Of a DNA stretch of 64,000 bases, positions 16,608 through 24,871 are shown piece by piece. Below the pieces are notes generated by a model, which saw nothing but the letters and a program-made list of their open reading frames with translations, searched no databases and was not told the origin of the DNA. Position 1 is the first letter of the stretch. The number at the start of each line of letters is the position of its first letter. A program made the position numbers and the translations under genes. Source of the DNA: a virus; IMG/VR virus record IMGVR_UViG_3300046313_000683, positions 45,811 through 109,810 of that record; one strand, given 5' to 3'.

Positions 16608-16815
16608 TAAAACTTGGTCTCGGTAGAAGTGCTCGAAACTTCCCCTCATGTTCCCAAAACACGTGCGACGCCATCAACGCTTTACCGAGAAAAATACTGA
16701 CTTCGTTAGTAGCATTCAAACCTATGTATACGACTTATGTGCGTCTCTCAGGTCCAGACTGAGCGCTCTACCAACCGAGCTATATGCCAGCAATGCTTTA
16801 TTAAGTAATCTGTGC

Positions 16816-16889
16816 TGTGGTACGTGTGAACGATACACGCTAATCGGAATTAACAGTTCCGCGGTTGTCACCAAGACGCCTCTACCACA
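16816..16889 (-). tRNA. tRNA-Asn (GTT), second copy
   Basis: Acceptor TGTGGTA/TACCACA, anticodon CGGAA-CTGTTAA-TTCCG (GTT), T arm CGTGT-ATCGTTC-ACACG. The T loop has A54 and T58. Flanks give a 19-bp perfect stem (16804-16822 with 16883-16901). Confidence 0.85.
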
Positions 16890-16907
16890 GCACAGATTAC
16901 TAATTTT

Positions 16908-16992
16908 TGGTGGGGTGTGATGGTAATGCTCCATCTGAGCTTAAAGCGCCGGGTTTACAATCCGGACCGTCTCTTTAACGGTATAACACCCC
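16908..16992 (-). tRNA. tRNA-Tyr (GTA), second copy, CCA encoded
   Basis: Acceptor GGGGTGT/ACACCCC, D arm ACCGT/ACGGT, anticodon loop TTGTAAA (GTA), class II variable arm GCTTTAAGC, T arm GATGG-AGCATTA-CCATC, A then CCA. Confidence 0.8.
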
Positions 16993-17009
16993 ATATTAAT
17001 TTTCTTTGT

Positions 17010-17092
17010 CCGTGTAGCTGGATTCGAACCAGCGATGTATTACTACTCTCGCCCCCAAAACGAGTGACTTGACCAGGCTAGCCTATACACGG
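17010..17092 (-). tRNA. tRNA-Pro (TGG)
   Basis: Acceptor CCGTGTA/TACACGG, anticodon CTCGT-TTTGGGG-GCGAG (TGG), T arm GCTGG-TTCGAAT-CCAGC. Flanks TTTCTTTGT/ACAAAGAAA extend the stem to 16 perfect bp (17001-17016 with 17086-17101). Confidence 0.85.
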
Positions 17093-17128
17093 ACAAAGAA
17101 AACTATTTCTTCGCAAATATTGCAGTGC

Positions 17129-17200
17129 AGAGCGCTTCAGATTCGAACTGAAATCAGCAGAATTTGGAATTCTGTATGTTGCCAATTACACCAACACTCT
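17129..17200 (-). tRNA. tRNA-Trp (CCA)
   Basis: Acceptor AGAGTGT/GCGCTCT (with G-U pairs), anticodon CAGAA-TTCCAAA-TTCTG (CCA), T arm TTCAG-TTCGAAT-CTGAA. Flanks ATATTGCAGTGC/GCACTACAATAT extend the stem by 12 bp with one mismatch. Confidence 0.85.
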
Positions 17201-17259
17201 GCACTACAATATTCTTTAATTTTTAATGAACATCACTTTATTGTGCACGATCGCTCAAT

Positions 17260-17290
17260 AAAAAAGGGCTCCTTGTAGGGAGCCCTTGTG
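17260..17290 (-). terminator. Rho-independent terminator ahead of the tRNA array
   Basis: Minus strand AAGGGCTCC-CTACA-GGAGCCCTT followed by TTTTATT. It lies between the promoters/leader ORF and the tRNA genes 17.2-15.4 kb, so it should limit entry of transcripts into the array. Confidence 0.8.
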
Positions 17291-17315
17291 AAATTTGTTT
17301 TTGCTTTTTATTCTA

Positions 17316-17423
17316 TTAGAGAGTCTCTACAGAACTAGCGGAAAACGAATGCACAAAGGCTTGCTGCAACCAATAATTCGGTTGCGCACAGAGCGGTTGT
17401 TGATTCAGTAATACGGCGTTCAT
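17316..17423 (-). CDS. 35-aa leader-like ORF
   Basis: ATG 17423 to TAA 17316-17318, starting MNAVLLNQQPLCAQPNYW, with AAAGAGAAAC just upstream as a plausible ribosome-binding site. It is the only ORF between three promoters and a terminator in front of a tRNA array. The array at 41-46 kb has the same arrangement with a different 34-aa peptide. Could be a leader peptide or an independent small protein. Confidence 0.45.
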   Translation of the reverse strand: MNAVLLNQQPLCAQPNYWLQQAFVHSFSASSVETL

Positions 17424-17462
17424 TTTAGTTTCTCTTTAAGTTAAATTAATCAGTCTTTTAAG

Positions 17463-17490
17463 TATATATGCAAACTCTTCTTGTGGTCAA
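17463..17490 (-). promoter_or_regulatory. Sigma70-type promoter
   Basis: Minus strand TTGACC, 16-nt spacer, TATATA. Confidence 0.6.
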
Positions 17491-17540
17491 CGATTTTTCA
17501 TGGTTTAGGAGAAAAATCTTTTTTATCAACCGATTTGTCT

Positions 17541-17569
17541 AATGTAACACATTTTCGAAATCTGGTCAA
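17541..17569 (-). promoter_or_regulatory. Sigma70-type promoter with conserved surroundings
   Basis: Minus strand TTGACC, 17 nt, TACATT. The block around it (ACCGATTTGTCTAATGTAACACA on the plus strand) recurs at 17.61, 46.37 and 46.44 kb, so these form one promoter family. Confidence 0.75.
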
Positions 17570-17610
17570 CAGGTTAGTTCAAACTTTCATTCTTGCGAAC
17601 CGATAAGTTA

Positions 17611-17639
17611 AATGTAACACATTTTGAAAAGTGGGTCAA
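17611..17639 (-). promoter_or_regulatory. Sigma70-type promoter of the same family
   Basis: Minus strand TTGACC, 17 nt, TACATT; 70 bp upstream of the previous copy. Confidence 0.75.
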
Positions 17640-17649
17640 CAGTTATTTT

Positions 17650-18042
17650 TCAAAACCCAAACTCATCCATATCATCGTACCACGGTTTCACAGGCACGGT
17701 TGACAGATTGATCACGTGAACGCGTAACTTCATACGTTCCGCTCGTCTGATCATATCCGCAGTTCCAGTACTTACTCCGTCCCATATTGCGATGAGTCCA
17801 TCACTGTACTCAGCCATTTCTTGGTTGCGAATAGGACCAGCTGCTCGACCGTGTGTGGCCCAAGCAGCTGGAAATACTTTCACAGGGATGGCGAATGCGG
17901 CAGCCGCTTGTTCGCCAAGTGTATCAACACCTCTAGCACCACCAGACACCACTTCAGTAATTACCCAAGGCGATTCGTATATCGCCTTGTGGACTATATT
18001 ATAGTCAGTAATTCCACGTGAGCCTGCTATGATTGTTTTCAA
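17650..18042 (-). CDS. SLOG-domain (YspA/DprA-like) nucleotide-binding protein
   Basis: 130 aa. Motifs of the YspA-type SLOG fold: AGSRGITDY at the start, SGGARGVD near residues 33-40, GRAAGPIRNQEM near 65-76 and AIWDGVSTGTADMI. SLOG proteins bind nucleotides or NAD/ADP-ribose derivatives; relatives are linked to DNA uptake (DprA), cytokinin hydrolases and anti-phage signalling. The nominal start is a TTG, but AAGGAG lies 7 nt before an in-frame ATC at 18057, so the true start may be a non-standard ATC. Stands between the tail-fibre gene and tRNA promoters. Confidence 0.8.
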   Translation of the reverse strand: MKTIIAGSRGITDYNIVHKAIYESPWVITEVVSGGARGVDTLGEQAAAAFAIPVKVFPAAWATHGRAAGPIRNQEMAEYSDGLIAIWDGVSTGTADMIRRAERMKLRVHVINLSTVPVKPWYDDMDEFGF

Positions 18043-18075
18043 GCCAGAGGTATTGATTTTTACACTCCTTATAGT

Positions 18076-20640
18076 TTACACCGATACGATGTTAGCACTG
18101 TTGACAATTGCTAGTCGATCAGACGCTGCAACTTGTGTCAATGTAATACCTTGTACAGTATTAGCATCTGACAATGGCAAGTACGCAATGCAACCACCTT
18201 TAGGGTAACGACCTCTGTATGCTTCTTTAACTTGATCAGGTGTTAGTGCAGACTTCCATGCACCAAATTTAGAGATCTCATAACCAACAGCGTTGACACC
18301 AGCATTGTCTGGACGACCCAACAGAGAGAATGAGTATGGATTTTGTCCTACGAAGTTAGTATTAGCGGAACCGATTAGCACGCCGTCAATGTATAAACTA
18401 GCTACGTCAACAGATTGACCTGCTTGGTATTCGTAAGTTATAACAACGTGGTGAGGAAGCAAATCTGCTGCACTAACTGCGGAAGCTACGATTGTGCCAC
18501 CAGTTGCTAGTTCATACAACTCACTACCAGTTGCTTGACGGAGGCGCAATGGAGCACCAGTGGTACCGTTGTTGTTTGCAGCAAAAAAGGCGAGTCCATT
18601 CGCAGCTCCACTACGCTTCTTAATCCAGAACGCAACTGAATAGCATCCAATTGGCTCAACAGACAATGAACTAATTGTATAACCGTTATTGACGTTATCT
18701 AGTGGAATATTGATAGGGGATGCAACGTTGTCATTAGTACTCAAATATACGCCACTGCTTGGATAGTCAACATCCCAGTACTGGAATCCGTTTGGTATTC
18801 TATCAAACATCGATAGCGGTATTGCACGATACATTGCTTCGTGACCAAGATTATTTGGGTGGACGCCGTCAGGTGTCATGAATGTTTTGTAATTACCTGT
18901 GCCGTCATCAACAGTTCCCATCAACAAGATATAAGGGATATTTGATGTTTGTAGCTCTTTGTCAACAAATTTTGCAAATGCGTAGTCGTTACCGTTATAT
19001 TCGTTACGAGAAAATTGACCTGCAATTATTGCTTTTGCACCAATCTGCCTGCACATATCAACCAACTTGTATATGTTTTTAAGGTATGTTTGCACTCCAA
19101 CAAATTTACCATTATTGAAGTTGACGTTACCCGAAATACCTTCGTTTGCAATTGTCAATCCGATCATTACAACATCAGGTTTGAAAGGAGCAATATCAGT
19201 ATAGAATCTATCGATCACATTTTGCGACGCATTTCCTGAAATGCCTGTATTCGCAACAGTCCAACCACGTGCAGTCATTGCAGTTGTTAGTTTACCGGCG
19301 TAAGAGTTGGCGTACGATGATGCACCAGTACCAGCTATCGTGGATGAGCCAGTAAGCATCAAGCGCTTCGAGTATGCAGTAGGAGTAGCTGCAGCACTAG
19401 CAATACTACTAATAACGCCACTGCCGTCAATTGCAATTGTGGTACCATCAACTTTAACACCACCTGATATTGTCGTAGAAGCTGTTGGCAGGGTGTACGA
19501 AGTAGATGGGGTAGTCCACACAAATCCACCAGCACTGGAATTTGCAGCAGTGCTCCATGCTAGTACTTTTCCGTCGTGGTTTGCCTGGGCGTCAGCTTTG
19601 GAAATATCCAAGCCAATGCCAGGTATTCTGAATCTATTGACGGAGGTAGTAGTACCTAGTGTTACTTCACCACTTACAGTGGCGCTGGAAGGTTCTGCAT
19701 TAGTACCGATAATAATGTTATCGTATCCTGAAGTCAAGGTTGTACCACTCCATGCACCGATTGCAATATTGAAATGCTGATTGTATGTACTACCATCATT
19801 ACGCAGTGCTTTTAGTGAATCTTGACCAATAGCGATGTTTTGGCTGCCGTCGCGCAACTGATCGAGTGCTAATACGCCAACCGCGATGTTACCATAGCCT
19901 CCTGTAATATTTGCACCAGATTGAGCACCAAAACCGACGTTTCGATTTCCAGTGGTCAATGCTTTTAGCGAGTACGCGCCAAAACCGGAGTTTTGATTGC
20001 CCGATATCAAACCACGTAAGCTATTGTGACCAAGACCAGCATTATCATTACCGGATGTTATTGAATACAGTGAATATACACCAACAGATGTGTTGCGATC
20101 GCCTGTTAGTGTGGTAGAAACAGTAGCTTGAGCGAATTTGCCGATTCCAGTATTTTCCAAGTTGTCTACAGATCCGTACACAGCACCGCGTGCTGTAGGA
20201 GTTGCAGCACTACCACCTATTACGCTAATAACCCCACTACCATTAATGTCGATAGTCGAACCGTCTACTTTCACACCACCTAGCACCAATGTGGAAGAAG
20301 TTGGTAGAGTGTACACATCAGGAATCGTTGGCGCACCAGTTAAATCAGCATATGCACCAGATGTTGCTACAGTAGCTAGAGACGGTGCACCAGTTAAATC
20401 AGCATATGCACCAGATGTTGCTACAGTAGCTAGAGACGGTGTTGGGCTGAACGGGGACCAGACGGCTGGAGAAGTGCTTGTTAAAATGTAAAATGTGTTA
20501 TCGGCGGTGACCCGGCAAACCTTACCGATATCACCTGCTGCCACCGATAGCGCGTCACGAGCTGACGTAGATGTTGCTGTAAACGCTACTACGCTATGAA
20601 CGTCTGCGCCCGTTATCGAACTGTGTTGAAAAGTTGCCAT
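18076..20640 (-). CDS. Tail fibre/spike with SGNH esterase and LamG-like domains
   Basis: About 854 aa from ATG 20640 (AAAGGG upstream); longer starts are unlikely. The first part has tandem repeats SLATVATSGAYADLTGAP and two copies of a TLPT..T..GGVKVDGTTI block, typical of collagen-like or beta-helical fibre stalks. The middle (about 425-625) is an SGNH/GDSL hydrolase: GSST block, NTGISGN, GLTIANEG and DGVHPNNLGH. The end is LamG/concanavalin-like (IDGVLIGS). The esterase probably deacetylates surface polysaccharide during adsorption. Confidence 0.85.
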   Translation of the reverse strand: MATFQHSSITGADVHSVVAFTATSTSARDALSVAAGDIGKVCRVTADNTFYILTSTSPAVWSPFSPTPSLATVATSGAYADLTGAPSLATVATSGAYADLTGAPTIPDVYTLPTSSTLVLGGVKVDGSTIDINGSGVISVIGGSAATPTARGAVYGSVDNLENTGIGKFAQATVSTTLTGDRNTSVGVYSLYSITSGNDNAGLGHNSLRGLISGNQNSGFGAYSLKALTTGNRNVGFGAQSGANITGGYGNIAVGVLALDQLRDGSQNIAIGQDSLKALRNDGSTYNQHFNIAIGAWSGTTLTSGYDNIIIGTNAEPSSATVSGEVTLGTTTSVNRFRIPGIGLDISKADAQANHDGKVLAWSTAANSSAGGFVWTTPSTSYTLPTASTTISGGVKVDGTTIAIDGSGVISSIASAAATPTAYSKRLMLTGSSTIAGTGASSYANSYAGKLTTAMTARGWTVANTGISGNASQNVIDRFYTDIAPFKPDVVMIGLTIANEGISGNVNFNNGKFVGVQTYLKNIYKLVDMCRQIGAKAIIAGQFSRNEYNGNDYAFAKFVDKELQTSNIPYILLMGTVDDGTGNYKTFMTPDGVHPNNLGHEAMYRAIPLSMFDRIPNGFQYWDVDYPSSGVYLSTNDNVASPINIPLDNVNNGYTISSLSVEPIGCYSVAFWIKKRSGAANGLAFFAANNNGTTGAPLRLRQATGSELYELATGGTIVASAVSAADLLPHHVVITYEYQAGQSVDVASLYIDGVLIGSANTNFVGQNPYSFSLLGRPDNAGVNAVGYEISKFGAWKSALTPDQVKEAYRGRYPKGGCIAYLPLSDANTVQGITLTQVAASDRLAIVNSANIVSV

Positions 20641-20753
20641 ATTAAAATACCCTTTATTGTTACCACTGTATTTAGTAGCAATTAGGTCCACGTCATGTCA
20701 ATTTTGTGCGCTTGCATGTATTTTACTATCAACTCAGATCAAAGTTATGCTTC

Positions 20754-21344
20754 TCATTCTGCGAATTTCAAGATGCTACATATATGCTGGACTTCCAGGC
20801 GAGTTAATTCAGGAGTAAACCGAATACACATTAGTAGCCGCCCAGGTCTAGTTGATACCCCCATGTGGGGCGTGTTAGCATTAATGAACATAGGTGTAGA
20901 ACACTCCACCCTATCTATCTCGTGCTCAACCATTCCAGGTGGAGCAATTAAATTTCTACCTGAAGGTGATAGTACAAGCGGTGAATCAGCTGCATAAAAA
21001 GCTGTGTAGGTACCATTACAATCACTTAGGGGAAGGTTGAACGAATACTTTATTGAATTATTTGGGGAATCGATGTGAAGTATATTTGATACAGTGATAT
21101 TTGGAGTACTATTGATACTCTTCATAAAGCGGTTGAGTAGCCCAATAGATTTCAAGAACGAGTACAACAATGGAGACAGTGGCAACATCTCATGAGCATA
21201 TAAGGTAATATACAATTGGGTGCGCTGGACACTAGTGTAACTGCGTGTCAATACATCAAAGGTTGATTTGAGTTCCGCAGCTAGTGCTTCATAGTTTGGA
21301 ATCGTTACTCGTTGGTATAGCCAGGTCACACAATGCCCAATCAA
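20754..21344 (-). CDS. 2OG-Fe(II) oxygenase-like protein
   Basis: About 196 aa; the far start is a TTG, a GTG at 21329 is equally possible. Contains an HxD (LHIDSP) followed about 80 residues later by NTPHMGVSTRPGRLLMCIRF, where His and Arg sit as in 2-oxoglutarate/Fe(II) dioxygenase double-stranded beta-helix folds found in phages. The C-terminus is one gene away from a GNAT and a PP-loop gene. Substrate unknown; it may act with its neighbours on a small molecule, peptide or lipid. Confidence 0.45.
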   Translation of the reverse strand: MIGHCVTWLYQRVTIPNYEALAAELKSTFDVLTRSYTSVQRTQLYITLYAHEMLPLSPLLYSFLKSIGLLNRFMKSINSTPNITVSNILHIDSPNNSIKYSFNLPLSDCNGTYTAFYAADSPLVLSPSGRNLIAPPGMVEHEIDRVECSTPMFINANTPHMGVSTRPGRLLMCIRFTPELTRLEVQHICSILKFAE

Positions 21345-21381
21345 AGCAAATATAACAATATTTACTGGGCCGGCACTAACA

Positions 21382-21840
21382 TTACCCTACGCGCAACTTT
21401 CCCACTAGAGTATCTTCGTTTTTATACCCCATTCTATGTAGAATAGGTTTAAAATCATTAGCGTCTTTCACGTGCCACACAATCTTATCGACATGATGTA
21501 ATTCAGCGTCACAAAACTTCAGAAATTTAATCCCAAGCATCCCCTGCCGATAGTCCTTACGAATGAACAACACATCATTATTAGCAACGACCAAATCTTT
21601 ATAGTGTAGGTGTGTATCAACTATAAAAAAACTGTACCCAACTAACACACCCGAGTGGCGAACTGTGAAAATAATCAACTTGTTTTCTTGTTCTAATTGA
21701 TCATACTTAACCCAGTCAGGATTGAGTTTAATAACGTGCTTGTTGAGCGTGAGCTCATCGTAGTTAAAGTCTAACAATCCGTCGATATGTGGCCGGATCG
21801 CATTCAATCTTTCTCGCTTGAACTCAATATTTGTATTCAT
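21382..21840 (-). CDS. GNAT-family N-acetyltransferase
   Basis: 152 aa, ATG 21840 overlapping the TGA of the PP-loop gene (ATGA). GNAT core: GVLVGYSFF strand, VLFIRKDYRQGMLGIKFLKFCDAEL (V-x-xxxR-Q/R-G-xG-x type acetyl-CoA loop), and a C-terminal strand FKPILHRMGYKNEDT. Tight coupling to the PP-loop ATPase suggests a shared pathway. Confidence 0.7.
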   Translation of the reverse strand: MNTNIEFKRERLNAIRPHIDGLLDFNYDELTLNKHVIKLNPDWVKYDQLEQENKLIIFTVRHSGVLVGYSFFIVDTHLHYKDLVVANNDVLFIRKDYRQGMLGIKFLKFCDAELHHVDKIVWHVKDANDFKPILHRMGYKNEDTLVGKLRVG

Positions 21841-22784
21841 GCTGCATATCCTCGTTTCCAGTCAGTTGTAATATAAATTGGAATTTTTTTCCATTGCTCT
21901 GGTGTTCGATACCGCCGCCATGAAAAAACTTTACATTTATTATCACGATATTGACTATCGTGTGTAAACTCAAATATGTGTTGTTTCAAAGGCCATTTGT
22001 AGTGTTTTTGCTGGTATCCTGGCCACTTCTCCTCCATGGGAGCTGATACAGCATAATCATTCCAATCCGGGCTGGTGCAAAAATTAAACATATTAGATTC
22101 GAGACGCAACTTTTCACTCAATAGCAACCAAACCATTTCTCCACTTTGCCAGTTGAGCGCATAGCTCTGCCACCAACTTATATCTTTGAGAGTCTCTAAC
22201 GGACGAGGACACGCAGCAAACAGGGTGGAATACATCTCTCTGCTTGTCGCATTGACAGAATTTAGAAAAGATGCTGTGGACATTTTTAAATCTTCTTCTG
22301 TTAGCGCATGGAACAAGGAATCCCCCATTACCCTATCGAACAAAATACCAGTGACAATAACACAATCGTCAATGTACGTATCCATAAAATTGTCGGAGTA
22401 TAAATCAAACAAGCGCTGTTCTATTTTACCATCGATGTATCGAGTGTAGAAGTCCGGATACTCGCGAATGGAAAAGTCGTTCAACAATACCATCAGCTGA
22501 TCATTCGGTACGAGTTTTAAAAATTCAACAAGAATAGATGTAGAGTCAATTCCTCCACTCCAAGCTACAGCAATTTTACGGCCAGCTGCTATTGTGATAA
22601 TCTCCGATGCACGAGTGTGAAATAACTCAGCAACTGATTTTGGCGTTATTAACTTGCCAATAGGTGTGTATACTGCTATTGAGCTGTTAGGTAGTATCGT
22701 CTGCGTTCGATCGATTATGTTGACAGCATGGTCTGGAGATGTCATAGTGGGACATAACCCACCTCTGTGGTAATAGTATTTCAT
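21837..22784 (-). CDS. PP-loop ATPase, asparagine-synthetase-like
   Basis: 315 aa, ATG 22784. The PP-loop motif AVAWSGGIDSTSIL (SGGIDST about residues 76-82) is intact, indicating adenylation chemistry as in asparagine synthetase C-domains, QueC, TilS or amide-forming enzymes. No glutaminase domain precedes it, and no zinc cysteines of QueC are seen. Downstream of the desaturase and coupled to a GNAT. Probably activates a carboxylate for amide or thioester formation; the actual substrate cannot be read from sequence. Confidence 0.65.
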   Translation of the reverse strand: MKYYYHRGGLCPTMTSPDHAVNIIDRTQTILPNSSIAVYTPIGKLITPKSVAELFHTRASEIITIAAGRKIAVAWSGGIDSTSILVEFLKLVPNDQLMVLLNDFSIREYPDFYTRYIDGKIEQRLFDLYSDNFMDTYIDDCVIVTGILFDRVMGDSLFHALTEEDLKMSTASFLNSVNATSREMYSTLFAACPRPLETLKDISWWQSYALNWQSGEMVWLLLSEKLRLESNMFNFCTSPDWNDYAVSAPMEEKWPGYQQKHYKWPLKQHIFEFTHDSQYRDNKCKVFSWRRYRTPEQWKKIPIYITTDWKRGYAA

Positions 22785-22805
22785 ATATGTGTGAGCGGCG
22801 TGAAA

Positions 22806-22828
22806 CTGCCGAACTAAAGATTCGGCAG
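22806..22828. repeat. Solo IS605-type end hairpin
   Basis: CTGCCGAA-CTAAAGA-TTCGGCAG, 8-bp stem with the same CTAAAGA loop as both ends of the element at 2.55-4.31 kb. No transposase nearby; may be a miniature or decayed insertion between the PP-loop and 22833 genes. Could alternatively act as a terminator-like hairpin. Confidence 0.6.
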
Positions 22829-22832
22829 TAGT

Positions 22833-23027
22833 TTACGGCTGCAATTTCGTTAACAATGCTGCTATATTATCAGCAGAGTACAGCAATGGTGGTGTAGTAA
22901 ACGATAAGTCCCAGGTTGTTGGACGCTTGGCAATCATTGATGTTTTATATTGCACATCAAGTGCGTGAAGTTCCGGAATGTCGTTTATCGGTTCTAATGA
23001 GGTTGATGATGGTGTATCCGATGTCAT
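22833..23027 (-). CDS. Small hypothetical protein coupled to the desaturase
   Basis: 64 aa, ATG 23027, overlapping the desaturase 3' end by 71 nt. Starts MTSDTPSSTSLEPIND. No motif. Overlap suggests translational coupling; function unknown. Confidence 0.5.
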   Translation of the reverse strand: MTSDTPSSTSLEPINDIPELHALDVQYKTSMIAKRPTTWDLSFTTPPLLYSADNIAALLTKLQP

Positions 23028-23697
23028 AGTGAAATTGTTCCGTCTTAAAGTTTTCTAACCAAGGCTTCTGGTGATGAGTTTGATGCAACCATTCTCCACC
23101 CATCGGGACAATGAACTCCATCCACCATATGTTACGCGGACCACTGTCCTTATGAGCATTTAGTGTGTGCACACCTACGCCCATTATATACAGTCCGACA
23201 GGAATGAAGTATAGAAATGCCAATCCCATCCAACCAAATAAAAAATACGCGCTTGTTGCATATAGTAAGCTGATCGTGAAAGAGTGATCAACGAAAAACA
23301 CATGGAGTGGTTGTCGTGCTAACCTAATATCATTTCTGAAAACTTTGAGTGACCTGTCTTTCAGACGGAAGAAAAACCTCCAAGACGAGTCGTATGGGTC
23401 GCTTACCGTATCCGAGTACTTGTGGTGACCTGAGTGTACCACAGACCAGTGAAATGGACTTGAATTAAGTCCAATGCATCCGATTATACCAAATAACCAG
23501 TGCCACCGTTGCTTGCATTTAAATGTGTTGTGGTTGAAGAGACGGTGGTACCCGACTGTAGAGGCAATTGCGATTGCATAATATATCAAGTACGAAACTG
23601 CGAATAGATACCAGGGTGCACTAACCCACAACTGTTGTATGCACACTGCAGTACCGACCAGTGATACTACAGTGCGGTGCCAAGTGTGCGTTTGCAT
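22957..23697 (-). CDS. Membrane fatty-acid (acyl-CoA/acyl-lipid) desaturase
   Basis: 246 aa, ATG 23697. All three histidine boxes of the delta-9 desaturase family are present: HRLFNH at 51-56, HSGHH at 88-92 and HQTHH at 205-209, with two hydrophobic hairpins between (residues about 28-48, 66-80, 140-175). The family uses a di-iron centre in the membrane to introduce a cis double bond in acyl chains. Length is short but complete for bacterial forms. A lipid desaturase is unusual in a phage; it may alter host membrane fluidity or a lipid modified by the neighbouring genes. Confidence 0.88.
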   Translation of the reverse strand: MQTHTWHRTVVSLVGTAVCIQQLWVSAPWYLFAVSYLIYYAIAIASTVGYHRLFNHNTFKCKQRWHWLFGIIGCIGLNSSPFHWSVVHSGHHKYSDTVSDPYDSSWRFFFRLKDRSLKVFRNDIRLARQPLHVFFVDHSFTISLLYATSAYFLFGWMGLAFLYFIPVGLYIMGVGVHTLNAHKDSGPRNIWWMEFIVPMGGEWLHQTHHQKPWLENFKTEQFHYDIGYTIINLIRTDKRHSGTSRT

Positions 23698-23698
23698 G

Positions 23699-24196
23699 TC
23701 AGAACTTCAGTAAATGTGATGGTTCAGTGGGAGTGTACTGCACATCTCCCGATCGAACACGAATTTGAGCAGGACCAACAAACACCCTACCGGCAACAGT
23801 TACGCTGCCTTTCACCAAAAACAAGTCCGAACCTTGTGCGAATGTTCCGGTGTCGCTAGAAGATAGAGTGAGGCTGGTTAGACTAGGGGGAAGCGATACG
23901 TTGTGTGTTAGTGGGATGCACACCCAAGACGTATCACCCACAGCAGTAATCGAGACGGTACCAGGAGCTGTTGTACCTGCATCAGAATGTTCTTTATTCA
24001 ACCAACCTATCGTTCGATCTGGCAAGTCAGTATTAGTATCAACTGAATGAAACTTCGCGAGACCTTCATAGTAGTAGTAATACCCATTAGTATACGCACC
24101 ATCTTGTGATGTGATATTAACCGTATGTACCTCACCATCCACTAGTGATGCTAAGAATACAACATAGCCAAATGCTGCTACTGGTTTACATATCAT
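23699..24196 (-). CDS. Hypothetical protein, beta-rich
   Basis: 165 aa, ATG 24196 overlapping the upstream TGA (ATGA). Rich in G, S, T and V with alternating hydrophobic pattern, suggesting an all-beta virion or jelly-roll protein (KGSVTVAGRVFVGPAQIRVRSGD). No catalytic motif seen. Follows the fibre region in order, so a tail accessory role is possible. Confidence 0.55.
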   Translation of the reverse strand: MICKPVAAFGYVVFLASLVDGEVHTVNITSQDGAYTNGYYYYYEGLAKFHSVDTNTDLPDRTIGWLNKEHSDAGTTAPGTVSITAVGDTSWVCIPLTHNVSLPPSLTSLTLSSSDTGTFAQGSDLFLVKGSVTVAGRVFVGPAQIRVRSGDVQYTPTEPSHLLKF

Positions 24197-24576
24197 ACAA
24201 CACTCCCTGCCATATCAGCTAGCACATGCTGAATTTGTGCACGCAATTCCACAACAGCACGCTCATCTGGTGTTATTACTGGTGAGATGACTGATTGCTG
24301 AGTAGTTGGTAGTTGCTGAGGTGATGCATTCAGGGTACCAACCTCACCAACAGGCACATCAACAGTCACCTGCTTCGCTCGGGTCCAGTGATGAGTAGGA
24401 GCGTAAGCTTTAATGATATCTACGTAGTTTTGTCCCTCAACTGGAAGTGGCATTCCTGCAACAACTGTTTCACAATCAACTGCACTAAACTCAACCTCCA
24501 TGACGTTGAATTCCTTACTAGACCGTAAAATTTTATATGTATAATCCATAGAAGTGTAAAAGTTTGCTGTAGTCAT
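24193..24576 (-). CDS. Hypothetical protein, possible fibre accessory
   Basis: 127 aa, ATG 24576. Beta-rich N-terminal half (DYTYKILRSSKEFNVMEVEF) and a Pro/Gln linker, then a C-terminal helix (ELRAQIQHVLADM). Resembles in outline small tail-tip or fibre-assembly proteins but no specific match. Coupled to the following gene by ATGA. Confidence 0.5.
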   Translation of the reverse strand: MTTANFYTSMDYTYKILRSSKEFNVMEVEFSAVDCETVVAGMPLPVEGQNYVDIIKAYAPTHHWTRAKQVTVDVPVGEVGTLNASPQQLPTTQQSVISPVITPDERAVVELRAQIQHVLADMAGSVV

Positions 24577-24650
24577 CAGTATTTACTCATCTCAAATAGT
24601 ACACTTTATCACAATAGGGGGCTATAGTGGATTGTAAATCTGCAACGGGA

Positions 24651-24675
24651 AAAGCACCCAGTATAGGTGCTTTAT
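24651..24675 (-). terminator. Rho-independent terminator
   Basis: Minus strand AAAGCACC-TATACT-GGGTGCTTTT, downstream of the 38-aa gene at 24692-24808. Confidence 0.7.
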
Positions 24676-24691
24676 CAAGAGTCGCAATTTG

Positions 24692-24808
24692 CTAATTGCT
24701 GATGATGATTGTGTGACCTTCGGCAGTTACAACATCTGTATCAATACCATTGATTGTAACGATAACCTGGTGGAATGCATATTTTGCGATGCGGAATAAA
24801 AGCGCCAT
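24692..24808 (-). CDS. 38-aa hypothetical protein
   Basis: ATG 24808 with AGGAG 8 nt upstream and TAG at 24692-24694. MALLFRIAKYAFHQVIVTIN followed by a short beta-like tail. Good ribosome-binding site, own upstream and downstream terminators. Unknown function. Confidence 0.6.
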   Translation of the reverse strand: MALLFRIAKYAFHQVIVTINGIDTDVVTAEGHTIIISN

Positions 24809-24871
24809 TCGATATCTCCTATGACTATTTTAGGGGCAATTCTATTTATATGGGTACAACCAACATCAGCA

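Noticed and set aside
22833-22956. QueC assignment for the nearby PP-loop gene
   Set aside because: The SGGIDST motif is shared by several families and the zinc cysteines of QueC are missing; left as PP-loop ATPase.
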